DNA of 64,000 bases, from positions 1,178,001 through 1,242,000 of the forward strand of contig NC_089461.1 of the NCBI RefSeq assembly GCF_029203305.1. Reading direction: 5' to 3'. The translations under genes and the position numbers were made by a program. The DNA is from Yamadazyma tenuis. Taxonomy: Eukaryota > Ascomycota > Pichiomycetes > Serinales > Debaryomycetaceae. The notes below the pieces were generated by a model. The model was not told the DNA's origin, did no database searches, and worked only from the letters and a program-made list of their open reading frames with translations. This document shows, piece after piece, positions 1 to 9,416 of the stretch. Every line of letters starts with the position of its first letter. Positions within the stretch are counted from its first letter, which is position 1.

Positions 1-2991
1 ATTAGTTTATGCCAGTCATTGATCCCACTGGAGCTCTACTACGACGACGCTGTGGACTTGGGTATGACTCCGGTAGAGGTGTGGGAAAATGAAATGGCAT
101 CGTTGAAGCTGATGGACTTGAAACTTGACTACACTTCCCACGAAGCCACCATCCACTCCAAATTGACGTTGAAATTGTGCCGTTCTCATAACTATCCCAA
201 CGACCTCATTGGAATTCGGATCACAAATGAGCTCCCTAACTACGTCAAGATGTCTGCCTTAAGAAAGATCATTCATTTCTTGTATGAAAACAAGTACGTG
301 GGGAGTGAGTATGTCTTTACATTAGTTGACTTTGTATCCGAGAACTATGACAACATTATCAATGACCCTGGCCCTTTGATAGCCGGAGACTTCAAGCCCA
401 GGCAGCTTGTGTCACTGTCGAATGTTTCTGTGTCCAAGTATTTCAAGAACTTCAAAGTCAATCAAGAAAAAGTCAAAAGTAGCTACCAATCGCGTACAAC
501 CAACCCCAAGTTCAAAGATTTGATCAAAGATCGATCTAAACTCCCTGCCTGGGCCAAACAAGCAGATATCTTGAGTTTGGTGGATGCTAACCAGATTGTG
601 TTGATCACAGGAGAGACTGGGTCGGGAAAATCTACCCAGATCGTGCAATTCATATTGGATAAACTCAATAGCAAGCATGACTATTCCGCTAAGATCATGG
701 TGACTCAACCCAGAAGAATATCAACTTTGGGATTGGCCGATAGAATCAGTGCTGAAAGAATGGACACCGTAGGACATGAAATTGGGTACATCATCAGAGG
801 TGAGCTGAAGGTATGCGATGCCACCAGAATCACGTTTGTGACTACCGGAGTGTTGCTTCGGTTGATGCAAACATCATCTAAGTTCTTGAACTCTTTGCAG
901 TATATCGTCATTGACGAAGTTCATGAAAGGTCGGTGGATTCAGACTTCTTGTTGATTTTGCTCAAAAATAGCTTGAAAAAGTTTCCAAACTTGAAGATCA
1001 TCCTCATGTCTGCAACTATAGATAAGCAAGTGTTCAGCAGGTTTTTCAACATTGAACTACCACACTTGCACATCGAAGGAAGAACTTTCCCTATTAAAGA
1101 TTATTACTTGGAGTATGTGCTTGACGAAATCGACTATGAGATGGAAGTCAACGACCAGCTCATCCGCCCTCAAGCAGATGCCCATTTCTTTAAATCTGGG
1201 AACTTAAACTATGACTTGATTGTGAAGTTGGTACATCATCTCAGAAACACCAACGGCTCCATCTTGATTTTCATGCTGGGAATCTACGAGATCAACCAAT
1301 TGAGGTCCAAGGTTCTTTCCTATTTTGACGAACGAGGTGAAAAGGTGGTTGTACTTCCATTACACTCTGCTTTGAGCTCCAAGGACCAGACTAAGGTGTT
1401 CAACACTTTCAGGGAATTGAAGGTGATTATTGCCACCAATATTGCCGAAACTTCTATCACTATTCCAGACTGTACGGTGGTTATTGATACAGGAAGAGTC
1501 AAAACCATTCAGTACGACTCAACCACAAAAACTACCAAGTTGGTAGAAAACTGGTGTTCTCAGGCCGAATCTATGCAGAGACGTGGTAGAAGTGGAAGAA
1601 TCCAAAAGGGTAATTGCTACCATCTTTACACACAAGAAACATATGATTTGATGATTAAGCAGCCTATTCCGGAAATAAAAAGAACGAATTTGGACAACTT
1701 GTTCTTGATCATCAAGTCGATGGGTATAGACGATGTGAAGAACTTCTTAACCAGAGGAATCGATGCCCCAAGTGAACTCACCATCGACAACTCTGAAATC
1801 ACCTTGAAAAGAATCGGAGCATTGAATGAACTGTCTGAATTGACTAATTTGGGTAAGTATCTTTCACTCATTCCAACGGACTTGTCGAACGCCAAGTTGA
1901 TAATATTTGGTTGTATTTTTGGATGTCTCAATAGCACATTGATTTTGGCAGCTATTAAGACAATTGGTTCACCTTTCCAAAAAAGTTACGACTTCCGAGA
2001 CAAGGTGAAGATCATTTTGGCGAAGTATTCCCAAGGAAATGGTGACTTCATTGGCTACTTGAATATCATGAAAGCATACACTAGCCTGACTTCCAAAACC
2101 AAGTTTATCAACGAGCACTGTTTAAGTTACTTGGCTGTAAAAGATATCATGGTTACTACGAACCAGTACGAGAATATTTTGAAGGACTTGAACTTTTACA
2201 AGGATTCTAAGGGGAAAGATATCAACAGAAACGATTCCAACGTAAAGATACTAAAGGCATTGATCACTGCTGCCTACTATCCCAACATCTCAAAAATATT
2301 CTACCCAGACACAAAGTATTTTGCTAGTTCTGCCGGGGCCATTGAAGTCAATCCCGACGAGAAGTTGATACGTTACTTTGTTGAGCACAAAGACCATCAA
2401 TTACTTGCAATAAGAGAAAAGCAACGTGCTACAAAAATGAAACAAAAAGAGCGCCAAGAAAGGTGGGACAAGCGGGACAAAGGTGAAACTGACTCTAGTG
2501 ATAGCAATGACAACCTTCTGAGTTATAACGAAGATCACGCTCCTAAGAGAGTGTTCATTCATCCGTCTTCGACCTTTTTCGACAAAAAGTCTCAGGTACC
2601 TCAAGAAGAGCCTGGTGAAGTCGATATTAACACTCCACAAGTGACCCAACTTCTTCAAAAACCGCCTTTCGTTGTTTATGGAAGCTCCTACGAGACTTCA
2701 AAGCATTTCATCAATGAAATCACTCCCACAAACGTCATTTCAGTGCTTCTTTTTGGAGGTGATATTAACTACAACTTGAACCTTTCCAACGGAGCCATGT
2801 CTCCAGGGATCATTATAGACAACTGGATAACTATTCGGACCTGGTGCAAAAACGCCGTCTTAGTGAAGAACCTACGTGAACTTTTAGACAACATTATTGA
2901 CTTCAAACTTGCCAGACTGTCTCAAGACGAAGATAACGCGGATTATGCCCAGATCTTATCAGTGATCGAAATGATGATTTCGCAGCAATAG
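1..2991 (+). CDS. DEAH-box RNA helicase with RWD domain (YLR419W/DHX57/DHX29-like), 5' truncated
   Basis: An ATP-dependent RNA helicase of the DEAH/RHA group, probably cytoplasmic and possibly acting in translation or RNA surveillance. The reading frame is open to base 1 with no ATG near the edge, so the true N terminus lies outside the window; about 996 codons are present. An RWD-like segment occupies the first ~120 residues. Helicase motifs follow: GETGSGKS at ~204, DEVHER at ~305, SAT at ~337 and QRRGRSGR at ~526. The HA2 and OB-fold regions come next, with a charged linker at ~810-860. The RWD domain in front of the helicase and the order of parts match S. cerevisiae YLR419W (about 1435 residues), which suggests that some 400 residues are missing. 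Several in-frame CTG codons sit at positions where relatives have serine. The helicase family is certain; the precise orthologue is likely. The next gene starts only 49 bp downstream. Confidence 0.85.
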   Translation: MSLCQSLIPLELYYDDAVDLGMTPVEVWENEMASLKLMDLKLDYTSHEATIHSKLTLKLCRSHNYPNDLIGIRITNELPNYVKMSALRKIIHFLYENKYVGSEYVFTLVDFVSENYDNIINDPGPLIAGDFKPRQLVSLSNVSVSKYFKNFKVNQEKVKSSYQSRTTNPKFKDLIKDRSKLPAWAKQADILSLVDANQIVLITGETGSGKSTQIVQFILDKLNSKHDYSAKIMVTQPRRISTLGLADRISAERMDTVGHEIGYIIRGELKVCDATRITFVTTGVLLRLMQTSSKFLNSLQYIVIDEVHERSVDSDFLLILLKNSLKKFPNLKIILMSATIDKQVFSRFFNIELPHLHIEGRTFPIKDYYLEYVLDEIDYEMEVNDQLIRPQADAHFFKSGNLNYDLIVKLVHHLRNTNGSILIFMLGIYEINQLRSKVLSYFDERGEKVVVLPLHSALSSKDQTKVFNTFRELKVIIATNIAETSITIPDCTVVIDTGRVKTIQYDSTTKTTKLVENWCSQAESMQRRGRSGRIQKGNCYHLYTQETYDLMIKQPIPEIKRTNLDNLFLIIKSMGIDDVKNFLTRGIDAPSELTIDNSEITLKRIGALNELSELTNLGKYLSLIPTDLSNAKLIIFGCIFGCLNSTLILAAIKTIGSPFQKSYDFRDKVKIILAKYSQGNGDFIGYLNIMKAYTSLTSKTKFINEHCLSYLAVKDIMVTTNQYENILKDLNFYKDSKGKDINRNDSNVKILKALITAAYYPNISKIFYPDTKYFASSAGAIEVNPDEKLIRYFVEHKDHQLLAIREKQRATKMKQKERQERWDKRDKGETDSSDSNDNLLSYNEDHAPKRVFIHPSSTFFDKKSQVPQEEPGEVDINTPQVTQLLQKPPFVVYGSSYETSKHFINEITPTNVISVLLFGGDINYNLNLSNGAMSPGIIIDNWITIRTWCKNAVLVKNLRELLDNIIDFKLARLSQDEDNADYAQILSVIEMMISQQ

Positions 2992-3040
2992 GCCGCGCAA
3001 AAATTTCATAGCATTAGTAATTGATAGATGATAGACAACC

Positions 3041-5230
3041 ATGCCTAAACCCCATGAACGAGAGCCTCTCCTTGGACAAGAACCCGAAGGCCCAGGTGTC
3101 TTTGAACCGACAATTAAGGATATTGAGTCTGACCCATCAGCTCTTCAGCTTCCGCAAATAGTTAGAGAATCAGTTCCTCTTAACGACGATCCAAGCATTC
3201 CAGTGTTTACTTTCAGATACTTCCTTTTGGCCACCATTTTGGTGGTTCCTGGGGCATTTGTTGGTACATTGAACTCCTTTAGAACCACATCAGCTGCTTA
3301 TTCCATATTTTTCGTACAGTTTGCATCACATTATTTGGGAAAACAACTTGCAGCTAGTCTTCCCTCCAAAACCATAGACGTTGGACTTTTCAAATTCAAC
3401 ACCAACCCTGGACCTTGGTCCATTAAGGAAACAGCTTTGATAACTGTGACTGCCAATAGTGGAGCCACGGGAAATTTGGCCACCAATGCGTTGGCATTGG
3501 CAGAATTACACTTCAAAGACACAGTTTCTGCTGCTGTGGCAATCCCTTTTATGTTCGCTATAGTATTTATTGGATACGCTTACGCTGCCATCTGTAAGGA
3601 TTTGCTCTTATACGACCCAGAATACATCTGGCCACAAGCATTGATGCAATCCACAGTACTCCAGACCCAGAATAATACCCATACGAGTTTGGGTCAGAAG
3701 CAGGTAAAACTACTTGGAGCTGCACTTCTTTTCATGACTGTCTGGCAACTTCTCCCCGAGTTTGCCTTTCCTATGGTTTCTTCGGTAGCAGTTATATGCT
3801 ACATGGCCCCTAAAAGTAAGACGCTCAATTTTGTTGGTAGTGGCCTTGGTGGTATAGGATTTCTCAATTTTACTTTCGACTGGTCCAACATAACCTCCAC
3901 AATCATGTTGTACCCGTACTGGATTCAGGTGATTCAGTTTGTGGCTTTTGTGATATGTTGTTGGATCTTGATCCCTATCGTTCAGTTTACCGAAGCAGTC
4001 CCCAGTTTTGGCCTAATGTCCAACTCTGTGTTCACTGAAAACGGAGAAAAGTATCCCACGTCCCAATTACTCACACCCGAGTTGAAGTTCAATTCCACTG
4101 CTTACGAAACATTGGGTCCTGCCAGACTAGGTCCACAAAGAGTTTGGAATATTTTCTTTGACTATGCTGCTTACATCAGTGGAATCACGTGGGTGGTCCT
4201 ATTCGGCTATGAAAACCTTAGTTCTTCCTTCAAGAAACTCAAGTTTAAAGTCACATATAAGGACAGATTGAACGAGCTTGCAAGAAACTATGATACAATT
4301 CCTCGTTCTTGGTACGTGATCATGTTCTTTATTTCCTTCGGGACCCTTATGATAATCTTTGGTTTCGGCCAAATGTTTATGCCTTGGTGGTGTTGTATAA
4401 TTGGGTTAGGACTTGGTTCAATCATCGTAACACCTCTAGCCTGGTTGTACGCATTGTCGAATTTCCAGCTTCCGATCGGAACTTTTAACGAGTTATTCTA
4501 TGGATACTTGGTACAGTCCCGGGAAGTGCACCCGGCCAGTGGGTCTGTATTTGGATCCATAGCTGGGGATGCTTGGTACCGGGCCCAGTATCACCTAGAG
4601 TGTTTGAAACTCGGCTTCTATATTCATTTACCACCCAGACTGGTTTTTCTAGCCCAAATCTATGGCGAGTTGGTGGGCATTCCTGTCAATTACCTTGCTT
4701 TGAGATGGGTCTTGAGTTCCAAAAGAGACTATTTGTTGGGAAACCTTATTGATCCACTCCACCAATGGACTGGACAAGACATCGAATCCACTCACACAAA
4801 TGCTATCCAGTACGTTGTTTTGGGACCTTCTCGGCTTTTCGAGAACTACCACTATTTACCCTTGGGGTTCGTCCTTGGTGCTGTGGCCCCGTACGTATTG
4901 TTCAAGTTGCATAGGAAGTATCCCCGATTTGGCTTTAACTTCTGGAACACTACCGTGTTCTTCTCCAGTATGAGCAAGTTTTATGGGAACATTTCCACTG
5001 GAGGACTCTCGAAAATGATAGGTGGTACGGTTACCATGTTCTATGTTTTCAGGTATCATCATAAAGTCTGGAAAAATTTCAACTACGTGATGGCTGCAGG
5101 ACTTGATACCGGGTATAACCTTTCAGTATTGATAATTTTCGTGATTACTTCGTTCACAGTGATCAGGATGCCCCACTGGTTTGGTAATAATGAGGACAGT
5201 GTTGAGAGGTGTTTTGCTTTAGAAAAGTGA
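3041..5230 (+). CDS. OPT-family oligopeptide transporter
   Basis: A 729-residue polytopic protein of the oligopeptide transporter (OPT) family, proton-coupled importers of small peptides, glutathione or metal chelates at the plasma membrane. The N-terminal ~60 residues are hydrophilic and cytosolic. After that come many hydrophobic segments and the family signatures: NPGPWSIKE at ~127 and a KIPPR-like HLPPRLVFLAQIYGE at ~530. The length is a little short of S. cerevisiae OPT1 (799) and OPT2 (877), mainly at the N terminus. The start is the first ATG after the upstream helicase. The gap of 49 bp leaves very little room for a promoter, so the promoter probably lies in the end of the helicase gene. 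Substrate cannot be told from sequence. CUG-clade yeasts usually have several OPT paralogues, so no symbol is given. Confidence 0.88.
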   Translation: MPKPHEREPLLGQEPEGPGVFEPTIKDIESDPSALQLPQIVRESVPLNDDPSIPVFTFRYFLLATILVVPGAFVGTLNSFRTTSAAYSIFFVQFASHYLGKQLAASLPSKTIDVGLFKFNTNPGPWSIKETALITVTANSGATGNLATNALALAELHFKDTVSAAVAIPFMFAIVFIGYAYAAICKDLLLYDPEYIWPQALMQSTVLQTQNNTHTSLGQKQVKLLGAALLFMTVWQLLPEFAFPMVSSVAVICYMAPKSKTLNFVGSGLGGIGFLNFTFDWSNITSTIMLYPYWIQVIQFVAFVICCWILIPIVQFTEAVPSFGLMSNSVFTENGEKYPTSQLLTPELKFNSTAYETLGPARLGPQRVWNIFFDYAAYISGITWVVLFGYENLSSSFKKLKFKVTYKDRLNELARNYDTIPRSWYVIMFFISFGTLMIIFGFGQMFMPWWCCIIGLGLGSIIVTPLAWLYALSNFQLPIGTFNELFYGYLVQSREVHPASGSVFGSIAGDAWYRAQYHLECLKLGFYIHLPPRLVFLAQIYGELVGIPVNYLALRWVLSSKRDYLLGNLIDPLHQWTGQDIESTHTNAIQYVVLGPSRLFENYHYLPLGFVLGAVAPYVLFKLHRKYPRFGFNFWNTTVFFSSMSKFYGNISTGGLSKMIGGTVTMFYVFRYHHKVWKNFNYVMAAGLDTGYNLSVLIIFVITSFTVIRMPHWFGNNEDSVERCFALEK

Positions 5231-5313
5231 GCTACTATATAATGTTCATATTTTTGTGGGGTTCGCGGCTGCGAAAACCTAAATCCACAAACACATATTA
5301 TACATCACTTCTC

Positions 5314-5910
5314 ATGGAAAACGGCACTTTGGATTTAAGTGGGCCTCTTCGTCAAGTGACTTCTGACATTACAGGTCTAGAAAAAGGCTCTAAACTTGTT
5401 ACCATTCAGTGTAGAAGTCGCGTGCCAGTAGGGGGTACCAATTCTGTCCCTTTGTCTGAAGGATCAGATTTGAGCCATAATACCGTTCAACTGATAATTG
5501 GACCCATCAATGACTTCAACAACACCAATAATAGGTCTCGGATTACAAATAAACAAAGAAACTCAGTTTCAAGAAAACGGCATCCATATCCAGAGCCCTT
5601 GAGACCTGAAAGCCTGCTCCTGGAGGAAAATTTGGACCAGTTAGTTCGGTGTATTGCTGGTCCCCAGCTACAAGGTTGTTCTGTCACACTTGATATGGAC
5701 GTGAAAAATCTGATTTTGGACTTGGTCGACAACTTTGTGCTGTCGGTCACCCAGTTTGGGTGTAGGTTGGCCAAACATAGGAATAGTGACAAAATCGAAG
5801 AGAGAGATATCCGGTTGCACTTGAAGGAAGATTTGGGGATTGTGCTTCCTGTTGATATTGGCCATACTACGGTTCACAAAAAGAGAAAAAGAACCAGAAA
5901 TACTAAATAA
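5314..5910 (+). CDS. TAF12: TAF12-like histone-fold subunit of TFIID/SAGA
   Basis: A 198-residue protein whose last ~100 residues form a histone fold of the TAF12 (H2B-like) type. The stretch containing LDLVDNFVLSVTQFGCRLAKHR, with the following EERDIRLHLKEDLGI helix, is typical of TAF12, which pairs with TAF4 in TFIID and with Ada1 in SAGA. The N-terminal half is polar and not conserved. S. cerevisiae TAF12 is much longer (539 residues), but its additional sequence is low-complexity N-terminal. The frame is open upstream into the OPT gene, without another ATG, so the start at 5314 is preferred. Two CTG codons at the front of the fold would read Ser in the CUG-Ser code. The C terminus is unusually basic (KKRKRTRNTK), possibly a nuclear localisation signal. 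The gene converges on APC2, only 20 bp away. Confidence 0.75.
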   Translation: MENGTLDLSGPLRQVTSDITGLEKGSKLVTIQCRSRVPVGGTNSVPLSEGSDLSHNTVQLIIGPINDFNNTNNRSRITNKQRNSVSRKRHPYPEPLRPESLLLEENLDQLVRCIAGPQLQGCSVTLDMDVKNLILDLVDNFVLSVTQFGCRLAKHRNSDKIEERDIRLHLKEDLGIVLPVDIGHTTVHKKRKRTRNTK

Positions 5911-5930
5911 GATATGTTATATTAATGGCA

Positions 5931-7820
5931 TTATTCGTTACTTGCGTACAATTGGGGGGTTATCTTCAAGAGAATGCCCTCCAGAACCCAGAACTCTAAT
6001 ATCTTGTTGGTAAAGTACTCTGACATGTTGAGGGTTTCAGATATACTTGCAACCGAAACGGGTTCGTTGTTATCATGGAACATAAGTATGACAGAAGCCT
6101 TGTCAAGGGGAACGTTATAGCTCTTACCTTCCAAGCTCAACTTCACGGTTCCAAAATTGGGAATAATCTTCAAAAACCGGTTGAAATTCTCTCGCTTATA
6201 CATTTCATTATAGGCTTGAAACGTCAACAATAGACTCGGATGAAGTGTGAAGCTTGGAGTCTCTATAATATCACTCCAGTAGAGATGCGACAATATCAAG
6301 CAGTTTAGATTTGTCGAATCGACCATACCTCTATTTGATCTGGAATTAATGAAATCCTTCACCATGATGTCCAAGTTGAAGAACTCGTTTTTACCAAATC
6401 TCAACTTCAATAAGTTGATCATTTTCAAGATCACTGACAAGTCCTCTTCGCTGTTGATCATTTTGTTTCCGAATAACTTGGTGAATTCGACGATGAAGAT
6501 TTCCTTTGAGTCGAATATAGAAATCAAAGATTGGATTATATCGTTGATTTTGAATTTCTTGAAATCAGGCAAAGCATCAATTGGATCGGGTACCCAGTTT
6601 AAGTCATTTAGCTCGTCAAAATTCTTGAAAAGTTTGAAGCTTTTCTCGGTATTTTGCAATTCTCTTGAAAGCTCTACCAATTCAGGCTCTTTATTTAATA
6701 ATCCCAACACCAACTTGTTGATTATATCATCTCTTGTCTTCAAGTACTTTCTCACCGGTCTAATGACCTTATCAAGTAACACTCCTTTAGGGTCAAGTAT
6801 TAAAAAGGATTTGATGATCTTGATGTAAGTTTTGATCAAATTAATTGTATTTATACCAGCATTCAAAAGATTCTTGTTGACATTGTCAGAGAAGTTCTCC
6901 ACTAACTTATTACGTTGGTAGAACTCAATATTAGGGTCGAAGTTGTCTGAGTTTTGAAAGTTCAAACACCTGTTAAGCTCTACCAATGATATTTCACTTT
7001 TCGGATAATCGATAATGATGGAGTATATTTCATTGATTCGAAGACTTATAAGCTCATTGTAGCCAATTTTAATCAAGTCGTTCATGTCGATGCTCAAATG
7101 TAGGCTTTTCAACACAAAATCAATGTTTGAATAAATCTGATGCTCAATGAAGTTGTTCAAGGTGTGAAGTATGGGAACACTCCATGCCAACTTGAAGTTT
7201 TCATTGATGTAGAACTTTATCTTCTTAATCAAAATGTTGATGAGAATCTGGTTCAACTCATTCTTCATTTCAATTGCTTCAAAAAATTGAAGCATCAAGA
7301 TGATGTTGAAATCGTGAAAGCTATTCAACCTAAGGAAATTCTCGTCAAAGTAGGTGTATATCTTAGCAAGAAAAACCTCTTCCCCAATCAACAATTTGAA
7401 GTTCTTGTTGATGTTCTTCTTGTATAAATTCAAACATGATGTACTCAAGTTTAAGTTCAAACTTATCAACAAGTTATCGTAGAACCGCTTTGTGTTTATC
7501 ACTCTCAGGATCACAGTGGCAAGATCAGCTCCTTGAAGTTCATCAGGGCAAATATTCATGCCATCCATATGAAACCCTTCCAACTGGAAATTCTCGTTGA
7601 TCGAGTTGTTCAAAAGCTTTGTAAATTGAAACTGGCTCGATTCATCCTTCAAAACTGATTTTACCGCTGATTTGACTCTTAACGTAGGTTCTGCTATTGG
7701 CTGTGGAAAAAGCTTGATCCAGTTGATAATAATGGAGATGTCGTTCTCCAACTCCCCGGCGTTGATGTCTGAAAGGTTGGGAGTCGGAATTATTGACGAT
7801 ATAAGCTCTGACGATAGCAT
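5931..7820 (-). CDS. APC2: Anaphase-promoting complex subunit 2 (cullin-like)
   Basis: A 629-residue cullin-family protein matching Apc2, the scaffold that holds the RING subunit Apc11 in the anaphase-promoting complex and so drives ubiquitination of securin and cyclins. The N-terminal half is helical and poorly conserved, as expected. The cullin homology region lies at about 430-560. The last ~75 residues form the winged-helix WHB-type domain, from NFGTVKLSLEGKSYNVPL to the FWVLEGILLKI segment. The combination of short length and this C terminus favours Apc2 over Cul1/Cul3-type cullins. No neddylation motif (IVRIMKxRK) is visible, consistent with Apc2 not being a NEDD8 target. The ATG at 7820 is the first of the frame. 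DCN1 is divergent across 331 bp. Confidence 0.85.
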   Translation of the reverse strand: MLSSELISSIIPTPNLSDINAGELENDISIIINWIKLFPQPIAEPTLRVKSAVKSVLKDESSQFQFTKLLNNSINENFQLEGFHMDGMNICPDELQGADLATVILRVINTKRFYDNLLISLNLNLSTSCLNLYKKNINKNFKLLIGEEVFLAKIYTYFDENFLRLNSFHDFNIILMLQFFEAIEMKNELNQILINILIKKIKFYINENFKLAWSVPILHTLNNFIEHQIYSNIDFVLKSLHLSIDMNDLIKIGYNELISLRINEIYSIIIDYPKSEISLVELNRCLNFQNSDNFDPNIEFYQRNKLVENFSDNVNKNLLNAGINTINLIKTYIKIIKSFLILDPKGVLLDKVIRPVRKYLKTRDDIINKLVLGLLNKEPELVELSRELQNTEKSFKLFKNFDELNDLNWVPDPIDALPDFKKFKINDIIQSLISIFDSKEIFIVEFTKLFGNKMINSEEDLSVILKMINLLKLRFGKNEFFNLDIMVKDFINSRSNRGMVDSTNLNCLILSHLYWSDIIETPSFTLHPSLLLTFQAYNEMYKRENFNRFLKIIPNFGTVKLSLEGKSYNVPLDKASVILMFHDNNEPVSVASISETLNMSEYFTNKILEFWVLEGILLKITPQLYASNE

Positions 7821-8151
7821 TGTTTGTTTACAATATGGGTGTAGGTGAACTTGTAATCAACTGAGAGCCACAAAATTGTACAATAAGTTTTTTTTACTAC
7901 TCGTAATTATGTTTTGTGTATCAAGAATGGGCCACAGCTTCGAAAGGGTTCTTGCTAGTCACTCACCAGTTGTAAGTGTCAACCTATATCAACTTTCAAA
8001 TTCGCGCAGATCAAAATTTGGTTAGTACTGATCAGTCCCAGAGAGCGAACAACACTACAATTAGAGGAATCATATCCACTTGACTCAATTTCCATAAGAA
8101 CATAGCATTTTAGTAGTTTGAATTGATAACCTTACAACAACGGATTGCACC
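7821..8151. promoter_or_regulatory. Divergent intergenic region between APC2 and DCN1
   Basis: This 331-bp interval separates the start codons of APC2 (minus) and DCN1 (plus), so it must hold both promoters. It contains a T-run near 7888 and no convincing TATA box or recognised factor site. No ORF of note is present. Confidence 0.6.
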
Positions 8152-8898
8152 ATGAGCGCCAAAGCGGTGAACGACTTTATGGAGGTGACAGGAACATCAA
8201 GGACTACAGCAAATAAATACTTGAAAAAGCATGCCTACAACCTCAATTTTGCTGTGGAAGAGTATCTTGGCAAGCAGTATAACACAAACTTGTACAAGTT
8301 GTTTGAAAAGTATCAAGAAACTCCGGACAAGATTGGTATCGATGGTACTTTGTGTTACCTCGAGGACTTGGGCATCGAGCCAGAGGATGTTAGATCATTG
8401 GTATTGAGTCACTTTCTAGAAAGCGAAAGCATGGGAGCCTTTTCCAAAGAGAACTTTCTTCAAAAGTGGACTGAAAAGAATATTTCAACTATACTGCAAA
8501 TGAAGACATATTTAAATGAGTTAACCAAAAATATGGCTACACCTTCAGAATTTGATGAGCTATATGGATTCACCTTCAATTTTCTACTCGAGACTCCAAC
8601 GCAAAGATCTTTGAGTCCAGACCTTCTCATCGACTATTGGAAGTTGTTGTTCGACTTGGTTCCTTTAGATGAAGACGTTTTGCACAGAATTGACCAGTGG
8701 TATGACTTTATTTTGAAGCAGGAAAAACCTTCCAACAAAGACGCATACTTAATGTTCTGGGAGTTTGTGAAAGAAGTTGTGAAACCGGATCCTGGCTCTT
8801 TGAGTGGTTACGATGAGATGGCATCCTGGCCAGTGGTAATTGATGAGTTCATAGAGTACCTACAAGAAAACAACTTGCTTGAGTCCACTGAGAGTTAA
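8152..8898 (+). CDS. DCN1: DCN1, NEDD8 (Rub1) ligase co-factor for cullins
   Basis: A 248-residue protein with the Dcn1 layout: a UBA-like domain in residues ~1-48 (starting AKAVNDFMEVTGTSRTTA) and a potentiating-neddylation (PONY) domain in ~60-240. The diagnostic end MFWEFVKEVVKPDPGSLSGY followed by WPVVIDEFIEYL is the acidic and aromatic surface that contacts the cullin WHB domain. Dcn1 works with Ubc12 to attach Rub1/NEDD8 to cullin Cdc53. Length is close to the family norm (269 in S. cerevisiae). The ATG at 8152 starts directly at the UBA domain. One CTG codon lies in a polar stretch (ISTI-CTG-QMK), where serine would fit. It is divergent from APC2, itself a cullin-like protein. Confidence 0.93.
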   Translation: MSAKAVNDFMEVTGTSRTTANKYLKKHAYNLNFAVEEYLGKQYNTNLYKLFEKYQETPDKIGIDGTLCYLEDLGIEPEDVRSLVLSHFLESESMGAFSKENFLQKWTEKNISTILQMKTYLNELTKNMATPSEFDELYGFTFNFLLETPTQRSLSPDLLIDYWKLLFDLVPLDEDVLHRIDQWYDFILKQEKPSNKDAYLMFWEFVKEVVKPDPGSLSGYDEMASWPVVIDEFIEYLQENNLLESTES

Positions 8899-9416
8899 GC
8901 ACCCATCTGCATGAATATCTAGAAATATAAAAAATGGTACACAGTAGTGTGAATTACTGGTTTGAGAAGTTAAACCTTGAACAAGCTTGTACGATATTAA
9001 AAAGCTAAACTAACAAAAGTGTGTACTGGGATCAGTTTGAGGTTGTAGGGAATTTCACAAAAGGCCCTGAAAATCACAAAAAGACGGGGTCCAATAAGAC
9101 ATTAAGACCGGTTCAATTCATACTGTTTTGTCCGAACTACCAGCCCCGGTACCGGCAAAAGATTCCTACACGGATTTAAAAACTATCGCCTGTGTGCATA
9201 TTACTGCAAAGTAGCGCATTCCCCGATTGCGCGAATTGTTGCAAACTGTGGATTCTGTGGTTGATACTTCTATACAAAACAACCTTTTGAGATGGATTAC
9301 TAATTCCAAACTATTGCTAATCGGACCTCGCAATTGCCAGATCGCCAGCCACAGACATTTAATATATATATAGTGTTGTTATCTCATGCATCTCAGATCA
9401 AATCAATTTACCAACA
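8899..9416 (+). promoter_or_regulatory. Promoter region of the sulfonate dioxygenase gene with CTGTGG cores and TATA box
   Basis: This 518-bp gap has no credible ORF. It holds an exact AAACTGTGG at 9243-9251, a second CTGTGG at 9255-9260 and the inverse GCCACAG at 9348-9354. AAACTGTGGC is the known binding site of the yeast sulfur regulators Met31/Met32. A TATATATATA element sits at about 9362-9372, some 50 bp before the ATG. Function of the sites is inferred from the motif and from the gene they precede. Confidence 0.5.
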
